39,972 nucleotides of DNA from assembly GCF_016862915.1 (NCBI RefSeq), contig NZ_BONW01000007.1:1-39972 (forward strand), read 5' to 3'. Source of the DNA: Plantactinospora endophytica. GTDB lineage: Bacteria; Actinomycetota; Actinomycetes; Mycobacteriales; Micromonosporaceae. The notes below the pieces were generated by a model that searched no databases, was not told the DNA's origin, and saw only the letters and a list, made by a program, of their open reading frames with translations. The first letter of the stretch is position 1; each line of letters begins with the position of its first letter. The position numbers and the translations under genes were made by a program. Of the stretch, positions 16,791-23,812 are shown one piece after another.

Positions 16791-17195
16791 CTACGCGGCG
16801 TACGCGGCGGTCAGGGTCGCGCCGGGAACTCGGCGGGGGAGCCGCTGCGGGATCCGCGACCGCAGATGAGTGGCGGTGACGGCGAGACGGGCGGTGAACC
16901 AGCCGACAAAACCGCCGGCGTCGCGCACGTGCCGTTGCGGTACTCGGCCGCGGGTGACGGCCACCAGCCCCTGGTGCGGCGGCGGGGTTCGCGCGGCGCG
17001 CATCGCCCGTTGTGCCCACCCGGCGGCGACGCATGGGCCGACGTGGTCGGCGCACTGCAGGTTGACGCACCGGCCGTCGGGGCCTGGTTGGTGGGCGGTG
17101 AGAACGTCGACGGCCAGCCGCCACAGCAGCGGGTCGGTGACGTCGGTGGGCATGAGGGCGCGGTGGGACGGACGGGTTTGACTACGGTCGGACAT
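16791..17195 (-). CDS. Small cysteine-containing island protein
   Basis: A 134-residue protein from ATG 17195 with AAAGGGG upstream. After a short basic N-terminus it has LLWRLAVDVLTAHQP and then a CVNLQCxxxxGPCVAAGWAQRAMRAAR segment: two cysteines in Cx3-4C spacing plus a third Cys, typical of a small zinc- or structural-cysteine motif found in short actinobacterial accessory proteins. The second half is Arg-rich with HVRDAGGFVGWFTARLAVT. No membrane helix. It lies between the RAMA gene and the 167-residue gene, in the same direction. Function is not known. Confidence 0.7.
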   Translation of the reverse strand: MSDRSQTRPSHRALMPTDVTDPLLWRLAVDVLTAHQPGPDGRCVNLQCADHVGPCVAAGWAQRAMRAARTPPPHQGLVAVTRGRVPQRHVRDAGGFVGWFTARLAVTATHLRSRIPQRLPRRVPGATLTAAYAA

Positions 17196-17521
17196 GGTGG
17201 GCGACCCCTTTCGTCGGGTTCCGGGCAGGGGTCACCGTCCGACCGGGGTCGGCTGTGTTGTGCCTGATGGCCGGCGCGGCCGATGACCTACCTGATCGAC
17301 GCTCATCTCTCGACGAAGGTCAAGTCGTCCGCCTGGGCTGGTGCCACGAGGACGGGTGCGCGACGGGCGTCCGCGGTCGCCCGCGACGCCGAGTCGTGGG
17401 TGGGGGTCGTCGGGCGGGTGGCCGGCTGGGGTGGTGCGGTGCGTTGGCCGGCGGGACCGGTGGCGCGGCGCCGGGCAACCCGACCTCGGCTGCGGGCTTG
17501 CCCGGCGTGGTGTGGCGGTTG
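17196..17521. other. 326-base gap in the island
   Basis: No gene is evident. The frame of the upstream gene at 17522 stays open past its TGA for another 72 codons, to a TGA at 17303, reading Pro/Ala/Arg-rich sequence ending APAQADDLTFVER. This could be a fragment of a former C-terminus or chance in GC-rich DNA. Confidence 0.4.
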
Positions 17522-18025
17522 TCAGTCGCGGCAGCCGAAGGCGCAGCCCGCCGGGTCGCACTGGAGTCCTGCGGCCATCCGGGTGAGCATGAGCCGTAGC
17601 TGCGGGTGGTCGATGGTGTCGGCGAAGGGCCAGCCGAGCCCGTCGGCGAACGCCTCGACCTTCGGCGCCCCGTACTTCGGGTAGTCGGCGTTGTCGATGG
17701 CTGACATGACGTCGTCGCGGCCGAGGAGCCACGCCAGTTCGGTCAGCTTGTCGACCGAGCGTTCGGCCGAGTTGCCGCGGTGGCCGATGATTTTGCCGAT
17801 CGCGAACTTCAGGTACCAGCGGGCGTAGGTGTCGGCGTCGAGCTGCTGGCTCCACCGATGCTGGTCCCACTGTGTCGCGGTGATGTCGGGGTTGAGGAAC
17901 TCGCGGGCGTGGTCGAAGTCGAGCGCCTCGGTCAGGACCTCCTCGCGGAAGCCCAACAGGTCGGTGCCGGCGTCGCGGACGGCCCTTACCCGGGCGGCGA
18001 TCTCGTCTGGGGTTCGTGCGGCCAT
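17522..18025 (-). CDS. Unknown island protein with cysteine-rich C-terminus
   Basis: A 167-residue protein from ATG 18025, which has AAGGAG directly upstream; the longer frame to 18154 would read through a strong hairpin and is rejected. The sequence is helical: DEIAARVRAVRDAGTDLLGFREEVLTEAL, a WDQHRW segment, YARWYLKFAIGKIIGHRG and ELAWLLGRDDVMSAI. It ends with CDPAGCAFGC, three cysteines that could bind metal. No family is recognised. The hairpin at 18111-18154 separates it from the zinc-ribbon gene upstream, so it may have its own promoter. Confidence 0.75.
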   Translation of the reverse strand: MAARTPDEIAARVRAVRDAGTDLLGFREEVLTEALDFDHAREFLNPDITATQWDQHRWSQQLDADTYARWYLKFAIGKIIGHRGNSAERSVDKLTELAWLLGRDDVMSAIDNADYPKYGAPKVEAFADGLGWPFADTIDHPQLRLMLTRMAAGLQCDPAGCAFGCRD

Positions 18026-18110
18026 GTCTGCTCCTTGGGTCTGTGGGTGTTCGGGGTGTTTGTCGGTCGCGCCGGTCGGGCGGAGGGCACGGTGATCGGC
18101 GTCCTGAAAC

Positions 18111-18154
18111 GTGTGGAGCCCTCGCAGGTGAGTGCGCCTGCGAGGGCTCCACAC
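18111..18154. terminator. Perfect 18-bp hairpin between island genes
   Basis: Arms at 18111-18128 (GTGTGGAGCCCTCGCAGG) and 18137-18154 are exact reverse complements around an 8-base loop. It lies between the 3' end of the zinc-ribbon gene and the start of the 167-residue gene, both on the minus strand. Strong stem and position suit a terminator or RNA-stability element; the minus-strand downstream side has GTTTC rather than a long T-run. Confidence 0.6.
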
Positions 18155-18230
18155 GCTGTCGGGGCTCGGCGTGGTGCCGGGGCGTGCTGCCGCCCGACAT
18201 GACGGCCGCTGACGCGGCTGGAAAGTGCGG

Positions 18231-18896
18231 TCAGGAGTGGGCGTCGACTACCGCTACCGACCACCCGGCGGGGTTGAACGGGTCACTGCGCCGTAGATGC
18301 TGGCTGGGGTACCGCCACGGCATGACCTGGTCAGGTCGTGGCGGCCACCGGGCGTCGGGTACCGCCTGGCTGGGGTCCGGGTCGCGGTTGCCGAGCCGCA
18401 GGTCGTTGAGGACCCGCCGCAGGCGCGGCGGGATGTGTCCGGTGTCGGTGCCGCGTCGCACCGCCTCGTCGGTGCCGAGCCAGACGACACCAGCCCCGTC
18501 GGCCCAGGCGATCGGTGTGCGCCCTGGCGGGAACCGCCAGCCGGGATGCAGTAGTCGCGGCAGCGGCACGATGTCGCCGGGATGGCGTGCCCACTCGGTG
18601 TAGGACGCCACGACCGTGCCGGGTCGGCGGCCGGCCCGGGTGGCGTCGGCGCAGGCCGCGCACGGGGCGTCGCCGGTGCGGGTGGTGCCGCCGCAGGATT
18701 GACAGGTGCGCCAGTTCGTGAGGTCGGCGGCAGGACTGTAGTCGGGGTTCCACGCTCCGGTTGCCTGCCCGCCGAGTCGGTAGCCGTTGATGGTGCGAGC
18801 CCGCAGGAGGGGCCGCAGCGCGCGGGCGAGCTGAGCGTCGATGGTGGCGACCGCGGGGCGGGCGCGGACGAGGACCGCGATCAGGCGATGGTCCAT
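18231..18896 (-). CDS. Zinc-ribbon island protein
   Basis: A 221-residue protein from ATG 18896 with GAAGGAA upstream. The N-terminal half is helical (LIAVLVRARPAVATIDAQLARALRPLL). It is followed by CQSCGGTTRTGDAPCAAC, a classical Cx2C…Cx2C zinc ribbon near residue 70. The rest contains a WARHPGDIVPLPRLLHPGW segment, AWADGAGVVWLGTDEAV and a Trp/Pro-rich C-terminus. The zinc ribbon suggests nucleic-acid or protein binding. It follows family B gene B1 by about 120 bases in the same direction. No named family is recognised. Confidence 0.78.
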   Translation of the reverse strand: MDHRLIAVLVRARPAVATIDAQLARALRPLLRARTINGYRLGGQATGAWNPDYSPAADLTNWRTCQSCGGTTRTGDAPCAACADATRAGRRPGTVVASYTEWARHPGDIVPLPRLLHPGWRFPPGRTPIAWADGAGVVWLGTDEAVRRGTDTGHIPPRLRRVLNDLRLGNRDPDPSQAVPDARWPPRPDQVMPWRYPSQHLRRSDPFNPAGWSVAVVDAHS

Positions 18897-19017
18897 CGGT
18901 GGTTCCTTCGGCTGGTAAGGGCGAGGAGGGCTTGCCATGCGGTGTGAGCGTTGACGGGCGCCGAGGGTGCGGTGTTCGTGCCGGTGTGCGTGGGGTGGAC
19001 TTGCCGGTCACTGCCGG

Positions 19018-20217
19018 TCACCGTTCGTCCGGCGGGCGGATACCGGCGGCGGTGTAGGAGGCGGCGGTGAGGTGGCGTGCGGCGATGCGTAACCCGTCGG
19101 CCGCCTTGTCCAGTGAGGTCCGGACCGCGACGGCGTCGGTGCCGTCGAAGGCCCCGCTGCCGTTACCGGTGGCGGTTTGACGGTGTGTGAATCGGCGTAG
19201 CCCGTCGGCGAGGGTGTGACTCAGGTAGGTCAGCGAGGTGGCGAGCGAGGCGAGGTCGGATGGGGCCGGGAGCGCGGCGGTTCCGGCGGTGCCGAGGCAG
19301 GTCGCCAGGTAGGTGACGAGGGTGCCTGCCGCCCGGGAGGCGATGCCGGTCATCTGCGGGCTGAAGGGGGCGCTGTCGCCGAACGCGACGCCGAGCAGTT
19401 CCCCGAGTTGGTCGTGGGTGAGCCCTCCGGGCAGCTCCTGCCCGAAGCTTTCGTCCCCGTCGTCGTCACCGGCCTGGCCGCCCACCTCACCGCCGCCGGG
19501 CATCGTCGGCCGGTCGTCGCTCAGGTCGTCGGTGTCGTCGGGGTGGTCTGCCGCGCTGGGGTGGGTCGGCGGCTGCGCCGGGACGGCGATTGCCCAGGCG
19601 GTCGTCGCTTGGCGGGCGCGGGACCAGGCGGCGGCGGTGTAGCCGACCGAGCTGGCGGTGATCTCGGCGGCGGCGTCGAGCAGATCGCGGGTGTCGTGGA
19701 CGTGCCCGCGAGCCTCAGCCCACGCACCGGAGGCGGTGTCGTCGGTGACGTCGATGTCCGGCTGTCGGCGGATCAGGCTGGTGACGTGGTCGCCGACCTG
19801 TGTCTGTATCCGGGCGAGGAGAAGCGTGGTCCGGTACAGATGCCCGAGCAGGTGCGCGACGTCGGCGGGTGCGGGCATGGTCATCAGGGCGCTGAACGGT
19901 CCGGTGGCCATGCGCAGCCACCGGTCGAGGTGTTCGATCGCGGTGATCGCGGTGCCGAGGCGGCCCGGGCTGTAGACGCCGTCGGGGGCGAACAGGCCGG
20001 CCATCTCGTCGAGCCAGGCGCGGGCGTCGTCGTCGACCGGCACCGTCTCCTCCACCCACACCGGCTGGCAACGGTGCCCGGCCTCGTCGAAGCAGATGGG
20101 GGTGTCGTCTGCCGGGTGCCGCCACCGGGTGGTGTCGACTGCGGCCGTGCCGGGGTTGCGGGTGGATCGTTCTGCCACCGGTTCTTTGCACTTTGGGCAG
20201 ATCATGGTGTGGAGCAT
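19018..20217 (-). CDS. Family B protein B1 (zinc-ribbon N-terminus, helical C-terminus)
   Basis: A 399-residue protein from ATG 20217 behind AAAGGA. It begins MLHTMICPKCKEPVAE; the Cx2C pair and later Cys/His in PICFDEAGHRC suggest a zinc ribbon. A helical region with SPGRLGTAITAIEHLDRWL and HLLGHLYRTTLLLARIQTQ follows, then an acidic Gly/Asp linker (~residues 225-265) and a second helical region opening LPGGLTHDQLGELLGVAFGD. Most of the length aligns with B2, with long identical stretches around the linker end. It follows A2 and forms with it one unit of the duplicated A-B cassette. Cytoplasmic by sequence. The function is unknown. Confidence 0.8.
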   Translation of the reverse strand: MLHTMICPKCKEPVAERSTRNPGTAAVDTTRWRHPADDTPICFDEAGHRCQPVWVEETVPVDDDARAWLDEMAGLFAPDGVYSPGRLGTAITAIEHLDRWLRMATGPFSALMTMPAPADVAHLLGHLYRTTLLLARIQTQVGDHVTSLIRRQPDIDVTDDTASGAWAEARGHVHDTRDLLDAAAEITASSVGYTAAAWSRARQATTAWAIAVPAQPPTHPSAADHPDDTDDLSDDRPTMPGGGEVGGQAGDDDGDESFGQELPGGLTHDQLGELLGVAFGDSAPFSPQMTGIASRAAGTLVTYLATCLGTAGTAALPAPSDLASLATSLTYLSHTLADGLRRFTHRQTATGNGSGAFDGTDAVAVRTSLDKAADGLRIAARHLTAASYTAAGIRPPDER

Positions 20218-20237
20218 CGTGTGTCCTTTCAGGTATG

Positions 20238-20273
20238 GCGCGGACGCGGCGGTCACGACCGCCGCGTCCGCGC
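20238..20273 (-). promoter_or_regulatory. Perfect 16-bp hairpin in the B1 leader
   Basis: Arms 20238-20253 and 20258-20273 (GCGCGGACGCGGCGGT and its exact complement) surround a CACG loop, 20 bases upstream of the B1 start and just before its ribosome site. A less perfect hairpin sits at the same place before B2. It may attenuate, terminate or stabilise the A-B transcript. Confidence 0.5.
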
Positions 20274-20395
20274 ATGGGTGTGGGATCCGTGGCCGAGCGC
20301 GCCGGGCAGGCAGGCGCAGAGCCAGCGGGTGTGCCGGTCGGTGACCAGTGGGGAGGCGCCCGGTGACCGGCGGCGTTGCCGCCTGTCTGCCGGGT

Positions 20396-20902
20396 TCAGC
20401 CGACGTGCGGCGTCCCGGGCGCTGGTGGTACGCGGATCACGCGGGCGGCGACCTCGTCGCCGCAGATGGCTACGGCCAGCGTGTTGAGGTCGATGCTGGC
20501 TGCGGCGCGCAGCTCGTCGATGAGCTGTCCCTGGCCGGGTTGGCACAGTGGTAGCGCGATCACCAGGTCGTCGCCGTCGGGGCCGGGATCGTCGTGGCCG
20601 GGGTTGTCGGCGTAGACGACTCGCACGGTCGTGTACGGCGGCTGGTCCGGGCCGGGCGGCAGTTGCGGCAGCCCGTTGGACATCAGGTAGACGCCGTCGT
20701 CGATGACGAGCAGCAGTGCTGGGCCAATGGGTTCGTCATCGACCGGTTCGGCGCGTTGTGGCGCGGTTATGGCGTGCTCGGCCAGGGTGAGGGTGTCGGC
20801 GAGGTCGAATCGGAACACCGACGTCGCGCCGGTCGGTTCCTCTTCGTCGCCGTCTCGACCTGATGGTGTGGTGGGACGGCCGGCGTGAGACGCCTCTTCC
20901 AT
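20396..20902 (-). CDS. Family A protein A2
   Basis: A 168-residue protein from ATG 20902, with GGAAGGG upstream; the frame extends to 21406 but that part has no site and overlaps the leader. It carries the family plan: FRFDLADTLTLAEHAIT, GPALLLVIDDGVYLMSNGLPQLPPGPDQPP, VRVVYADN, DLVIALPL, a LIDELRAAA helix and the terminal VIRVPPAPGTPHVG. The GVYLMSNG part resembles DUF3085, unverified. It is the first gene of the second A-B cassette and shares its leader with A3. Soluble, no catalytic motif visible. Confidence 0.82.
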   Translation of the reverse strand: MEEASHAGRPTTPSGRDGDEEEPTGATSVFRFDLADTLTLAEHAITAPQRAEPVDDEPIGPALLLVIDDGVYLMSNGLPQLPPGPDQPPYTTVRVVYADNPGHDDPGPDGDDLVIALPLCQPGQGQLIDELRAAASIDLNTLAVAICGDEVAARVIRVPPAPGTPHVG

Positions 20903-20922
20903 GGATAGACCCTTCCTGCTTT

Positions 20923-20998
20923 GGGGCGTACGGAGATGGCCGATCCACTGGGCACGTGGATCGGCTGCCGAGGAGATGCGGTGCGGGTCGGTTCGGTG
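20923..20998 (-). repeat. Conserved island leader, copy upstream of A2
   Basis: GGGGCGTACGGAGATGGCCG, then ATCCACTGGG..CGTGGATCGGCTG and GGTGCGGGT.GGT, is the same as the A3 leader with few changes over ~75 bases. It ends near the A2 ribosome site. A weaker hairpin (GGCCTCC/GGAGGGC-like) lies further upstream near 21040. Confidence 0.6.
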
Positions 20999-21126
20999 TC
21001 GCCACGTGCCGGGGCACTCCGGCGTGTTGCCGACCGGCCTCCTCCTGGGAGGGCGGCCGTGACGTGCCGATGGGTGCGACGGCGTCACCACCGCCGGGGA
21101 CCGTTGCCCGGTCCAGGGGCCGGCGG

Positions 21127-22275
21127 CTACTGCTGGTCGTTCGGCAGCGGCAGGCCGGCGGCAAGGTAGGAAACGGCGGCGAGATGGTGCGCGGCGAGGT
21201 GTAAGCCCTCGACCGCCTTGTCGAGCGAGGCCCGGATCGCGGCGGCGTCGGTGCCGTCGAGAACGTCGCCGTCGCCGCCCGGTCGGCGCTGTGTGAACCG
21301 GTGTAGCCCGTCGGCGAGGGTGGCGCTCAGGTACGTCAGCGAGGTCGCGAGCGACGCCGCATCGCTCGGTGTGGCGATCGCGGCGCTGCCGGCCACGCCG
21401 AGACACCTCGCCAGATAGGTGACGAGGGTGCCGGTCGCCCGTGCGGCGATCCCGGTCAGCTCGGGGCTGAAAGCCGCGTCGTCACCGAACGCGACACCGA
21501 GCAACTCGCCCAGCTGGTCGTGGGTGAGCCCACCGGGCAACTCCTGCCCGGAACCCGCATCCGCAACGGTTTCGTCGCCGGGCGGGTAGTCGGCCTGGTC
21601 AACCACGGTCAGGCCGTCCGGCAACCGCTTCGGCACGGCCACCGTCCAGGCCAGCGCCGCCCGGCGGACGCAGGCCCAGGCGGCGCCGGAATAGTCGGCT
21701 GAGCCCGTGGCCGTCTCGGCGGCGGCGTCGAGCAGTTCCCGGCTGTCGTGTGCCTGCCCGCGAACCACGGCCCACGCACCGCGAACATCGTCATCGCCGA
21801 TGTCGACGCTCTTCTGGTCACGGACCATTCGGGTCAAGCGGGTTCCCGCCTGTGTGTGGATTCGGGCGAAGAGCCGCGAGGTCCGGTACAGGTGCCCGAC
21901 GAGGAGTGCGACCTCGCCGGGTGTCGGCATCGCCATCGTGGCCCCGAACGGCCCGGACGCCCGGTACAGCCAGTGGTGGAGATGCTCGGCAGCGTTGATC
22001 GCGGTGCCGAGACGGCCGGGGCTGTAGAGGCCGTCGGAGGCGAACAGGTCGGAGATCATGGCGAGCCAGGCGTGGGCGTCGTCGTCAACCGGCAGCAGTT
22101 CCTCGGTGATCACAGCGTAACTACGCTTGCCGTCTTCGTTGAAGCAGATAGGTGTGTTGTCCGCGAGGTGCAGCCACGGGTAGCGGTCGGCGCCTCTGCC
22201 GGGGCCGGCAGCGTGTCGGCTGGAATCTTCTGCCACCGGTTCCCCGCACACGGGGCAGATCGTGATGTGGAGCAT
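21127..22275 (-). CDS. Family B protein B2 (own start within the A3-B2 frame)
   Basis: If translated from its own ATG 22275, which keeps an AAAGGA ribosome site, B2 has 382 residues. It starts MLHITICPVCGEPVAED with the zinc-ribbon Cx2C, followed by PICFNEDGKRSY, the SPGRLGTAINAAEHLHHWL helix and a shorter acidic linker than in B1. The second half, from LPGGLTHDQLGELLGVAFGDD to the end, is the best conserved part between B1 and B2. It ends close to position 21127, just after which the leader of the A2 gene begins. B2 may also be made as the C-terminal part of a fusion with A3. Confidence 0.8.
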   Translation of the reverse strand: MLHITICPVCGEPVAEDSSRHAAGPGRGADRYPWLHLADNTPICFNEDGKRSYAVITEELLPVDDDAHAWLAMISDLFASDGLYSPGRLGTAINAAEHLHHWLYRASGPFGATMAMPTPGEVALLVGHLYRTSRLFARIHTQAGTRLTRMVRDQKSVDIGDDDVRGAWAVVRGQAHDSRELLDAAAETATGSADYSGAAWACVRRAALAWTVAVPKRLPDGLTVVDQADYPPGDETVADAGSGQELPGGLTHDQLGELLGVAFGDDAAFSPELTGIAARATGTLVTYLARCLGVAGSAAIATPSDAASLATSLTYLSATLADGLHRFTQRRPGGDGDVLDGTDAAAIRASLDKAVEGLHLAAHHLAAVSYLAAGLPLPNDQQ

Positions 22276-22986
22276 CGGTGGGTTTCCTTTCTCGGATGGC
22301 GCCGGGCGCGGCGGTCGGACGTGACCGTCGGTCGGCCGGGACTGGGATGTGCGGCCGGCCCAGGGGGCGACGTCGCCGGATCCTGCGGGCGAGCCGGTGG
22401 CGGACCGGCGCCGCAGCGACCGGTCGCTGACGGCGTTGTCTGGCCGTCGCGGGGGTTCGGCCGGCGTGCGCCGCCCGGGCGCCGGCGGTACGCGCAGGGC
22501 GGCGAGGGTAAGCGTGTCGCCGGAGATGGTGACGGCCAGAACGTTGGATCCCCTGCTGGCCGCGATGTAGAGCTCTTCGACGAGTTGTTGTCCGCCAGCG
22601 GTTTGGCGTAGCGGCAGAGCGATCACCCTGCCGTCGCCGTCGCCGTCGCTGTTGCTGTCGTGGCGAGGCTGGCTGGGGCCGACGTTGTCGGGGTAGACGA
22701 TCCGCACGCGGTCGTGCGGCGGTTGGTCCGGACTGGGCGGTAGCTGCGGTAGGCCGTTGGACGTCAGGTAGGCGGTGCGCTGCTCGGCGACGACGACCAG
22801 CGCGGGACCGGTCAAGCCAAGATCGCTTTGGTTGACGTGCCGTCGGGCGGTGACGGCGTGCAAGGCGAGGTCGAGAACGTCGGCGAGGTGGAACCGGAAC
22901 ACCGGCGTCGCGCCGGTGGACGCGTCGTCGGGGTTCCGATCTGACAGTGGTGGCGTCGGCGGATCGGTGGAAGCCGTCTCGGACAT
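21127..22986 (-). CDS. Family A protein A3, fused in frame to B2
   Basis: A3 starts at ATG 22986 with a strong AAGGAGG site. Its first ~170 residues follow family A: FRFHLADVLDLALHAV, GPALVVVAEQRTAYLTSNGLPQLPPSPDQPP, VRIVYPDNVGPS, VIALPLRQ and LRVPPAPG. Where A1 and A2 then read TPHxx and stop, A3 reads RRTPAEPP and has no stop, so the frame runs through ~65 linker codons into B2, giving a 619-residue open frame. Comparison suggests a small deletion and loss of the TGA. Because B2 keeps its own ribosome site, both fused and separate products are possible. It is the first gene of the minus-strand island. Confidence 0.7.
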   Translation of the reverse strand: MSETASTDPPTPPLSDRNPDDASTGATPVFRFHLADVLDLALHAVTARRHVNQSDLGLTGPALVVVAEQRTAYLTSNGLPQLPPSPDQPPHDRVRIVYPDNVGPSQPRHDSNSDGDGDGRVIALPLRQTAGGQQLVEELYIAASRGSNVLAVTISGDTLTLAALRVPPAPGRRTPAEPPRRPDNAVSDRSLRRRSATGSPAGSGDVAPWAGRTSQSRPTDGHVRPPRPAPSEKGNPPMLHITICPVCGEPVAEDSSRHAAGPGRGADRYPWLHLADNTPICFNEDGKRSYAVITEELLPVDDDAHAWLAMISDLFASDGLYSPGRLGTAINAAEHLHHWLYRASGPFGATMAMPTPGEVALLVGHLYRTSRLFARIHTQAGTRLTRMVRDQKSVDIGDDDVRGAWAVVRGQAHDSRELLDAAAETATGSADYSGAAWACVRRAALAWTVAVPKRLPDGLTVVDQADYPPGDETVADAGSGQELPGGLTHDQLGELLGVAFGDDAAFSPELTGIAARATGTLVTYLARCLGVAGSAAIATPSDAASLATSLTYLSATLADGLHRFTQRRPGGDGDVLDGTDAAAIRASLDKAVEGLHLAAHHLAAVSYLAAGLPLPNDQQ

Positions 22987-23003
22987 GGGGAAGTCCTCCT
23001 TGG

Positions 23004-23080
23004 TGAGGGCGTGCGGAGATGGCCGGTCCACTGGGTGCGTGGATCGGCTGGAGCGGATGTGGTGCGGGTTGGTGCGGTGC
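23004..23080 (-). repeat. Conserved island leader, copy upstream of A3
   Basis: GAGGGCGTGCGGAGATGGCC, GGTCCACTGGGTGCGTGGAT, CGGCTG and a GGTGCGGGTTGGTGCGG run match the A2 leader almost throughout and the C2 and A1 leaders in part. It ends near the A3 Shine-Dalgarno sequence. Confidence 0.6.
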
Positions 23081-23331
23081 GACCTGGTGCCGAGGGCACC
23101 CGGCGCGGTGCCGACCGGCCCCTTGCGGGGCGGGTGGACGTGACGCGCCGGCGGGTGCGGCGGTTCCGAGGTGGGACCGGACCGGGGTGGAGATGGGCGA
23201 ATGTGAAGGTTGTGTCGGGCACGGTAGCGGGCGGATCTGTCAGGCATGTCTCGGGCGACAAGCGCCGGCGGCCACGGTTGACCTGGGCTGTCAGACGTTC
23301 CGGAGGCAGCGGAACCCGGTTAGGCCAGTTC

Positions 23332-23356
23332 TTGTCAGACGCTTCGGATCTGACAA
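23332..23356. promoter_or_regulatory. Dyad operator TTGTCAGA-N9-TCTGACAA
   Basis: Perfect 8-base inverted repeats at 23332-23339 and 23349-23356. A further half-site, CTGTCAGACGTTCCGGA, lies 44 bases away at 23288-23304 and closely matches the left arm plus spacer (TTGTCAGACGCTTCGGA). It is probably a regulator-binding site for the A3-first operon. Confidence 0.55.
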
Positions 23357-23501
23357 ATGACCTTCCTGTTCGGTAGCGGTGCTGATCACCGACCGGGTGC
23401 GGAGTCGCTGCTGTCCGACAGCGCAGACGCCTGATCGGGTCCCGCGTCTGGTCGGCGGTCCGCTGCCCGCAGGCCGCTGCCGGTCGGGTCGACCGCTGGC
23501 G

Positions 23502-23534
23502 CCGCAGGTCACATCCCGTCCCTGTGACCTGCGG
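23502..23534. promoter_or_regulatory. Dyad operator with 12-base arms
   Basis: CCGCAGGTCACA (23502-23513) and TGTGACCTGCGG (23523-23534) are exact complements around a 9-base spacer. The right arm overlaps the expected -35 region of the promoter whose -10 (TACTGT, 23554-23559) sits 7 bases before the ATG of the next gene, the layout expected for a repressor operator. Confidence 0.65.
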
Positions 23535-23566
23535 AAACGTCACCCTCCCTCGCTACTGTTCCGGCC

Positions 23567-23773
23567 ATGGCTGGAGAGTTGGTGGTGCTGGTCGGCGGTC
23601 CCGGTGACGGACGGAAGGTGAGAGCGTCCGGGCCGACGGTGGTGTGGCGTGCCTGCCTGTACGAGCGGACGAGCGGTCATCAGCAGGTGCGTGGCCGCGA
23701 GGTGCCGGTGTACGGGCACCGGTCGGACTGCTGCGAAGGCGACGGGCACGGTGACACCGACGGGTGCGAGTGA
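23567..23773 (+). CDS. Small leaderless-type protein of 68 residues
   Basis: ATG 23567 has no ribosome site but lies 7 bases after a TACTGT -10 element, the standard arrangement for leaderless actinobacterial mRNAs. The product starts MAGELVVLVGGPGDGRKV, then VVWRACLYERT, EVPVYGHRSDCC and a Gly/Asp/His tail with a Cys. The LVxGGPxDG opening is common in small phage and integrative-element proteins. No function is known. It diverges from the island operon and is the closest candidate for a gene sharing its control. Confidence 0.65.
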   Translation: MAGELVVLVGGPGDGRKVRASGPTVVWRACLYERTSGHQQVRGREVPVYGHRSDCCEGDGHGDTDGCE

Positions 23774-23812
23774 CATCTGCGCCCCCGCACCGATACTCGT
23801 CGCGGTGGAAGC

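Larger units (their letters stand above)
22987..23566. promoter_or_regulatory. Divergent intergenic control region of the island
   Basis: These 580 bases separate A3 (minus) from the small plus-strand gene at 23567. They hold the A3 leader repeat, a GCCCC/GGGGC hairpin near 23116-23130, several TGTCAG boxes and two dyads described separately. No protein gene is evident. Confidence 0.6.

Noticed and set aside
19216-20487. Plus-strand ORF of 423 residues opposite B1
   Set aside because: Gly/Val/Arg-rich shadow of the B1 gene; B1 has a paralogue in the same frame and a good ribosome site.
3260-23000. Whole island as an actinomycete integrative conjugative element
   Set aside because: No FtsK/TraB-type translocase, replication initiator, excisionase or tRNA-site integrase was found within the window; the two recombinases belong to the later inserted element.
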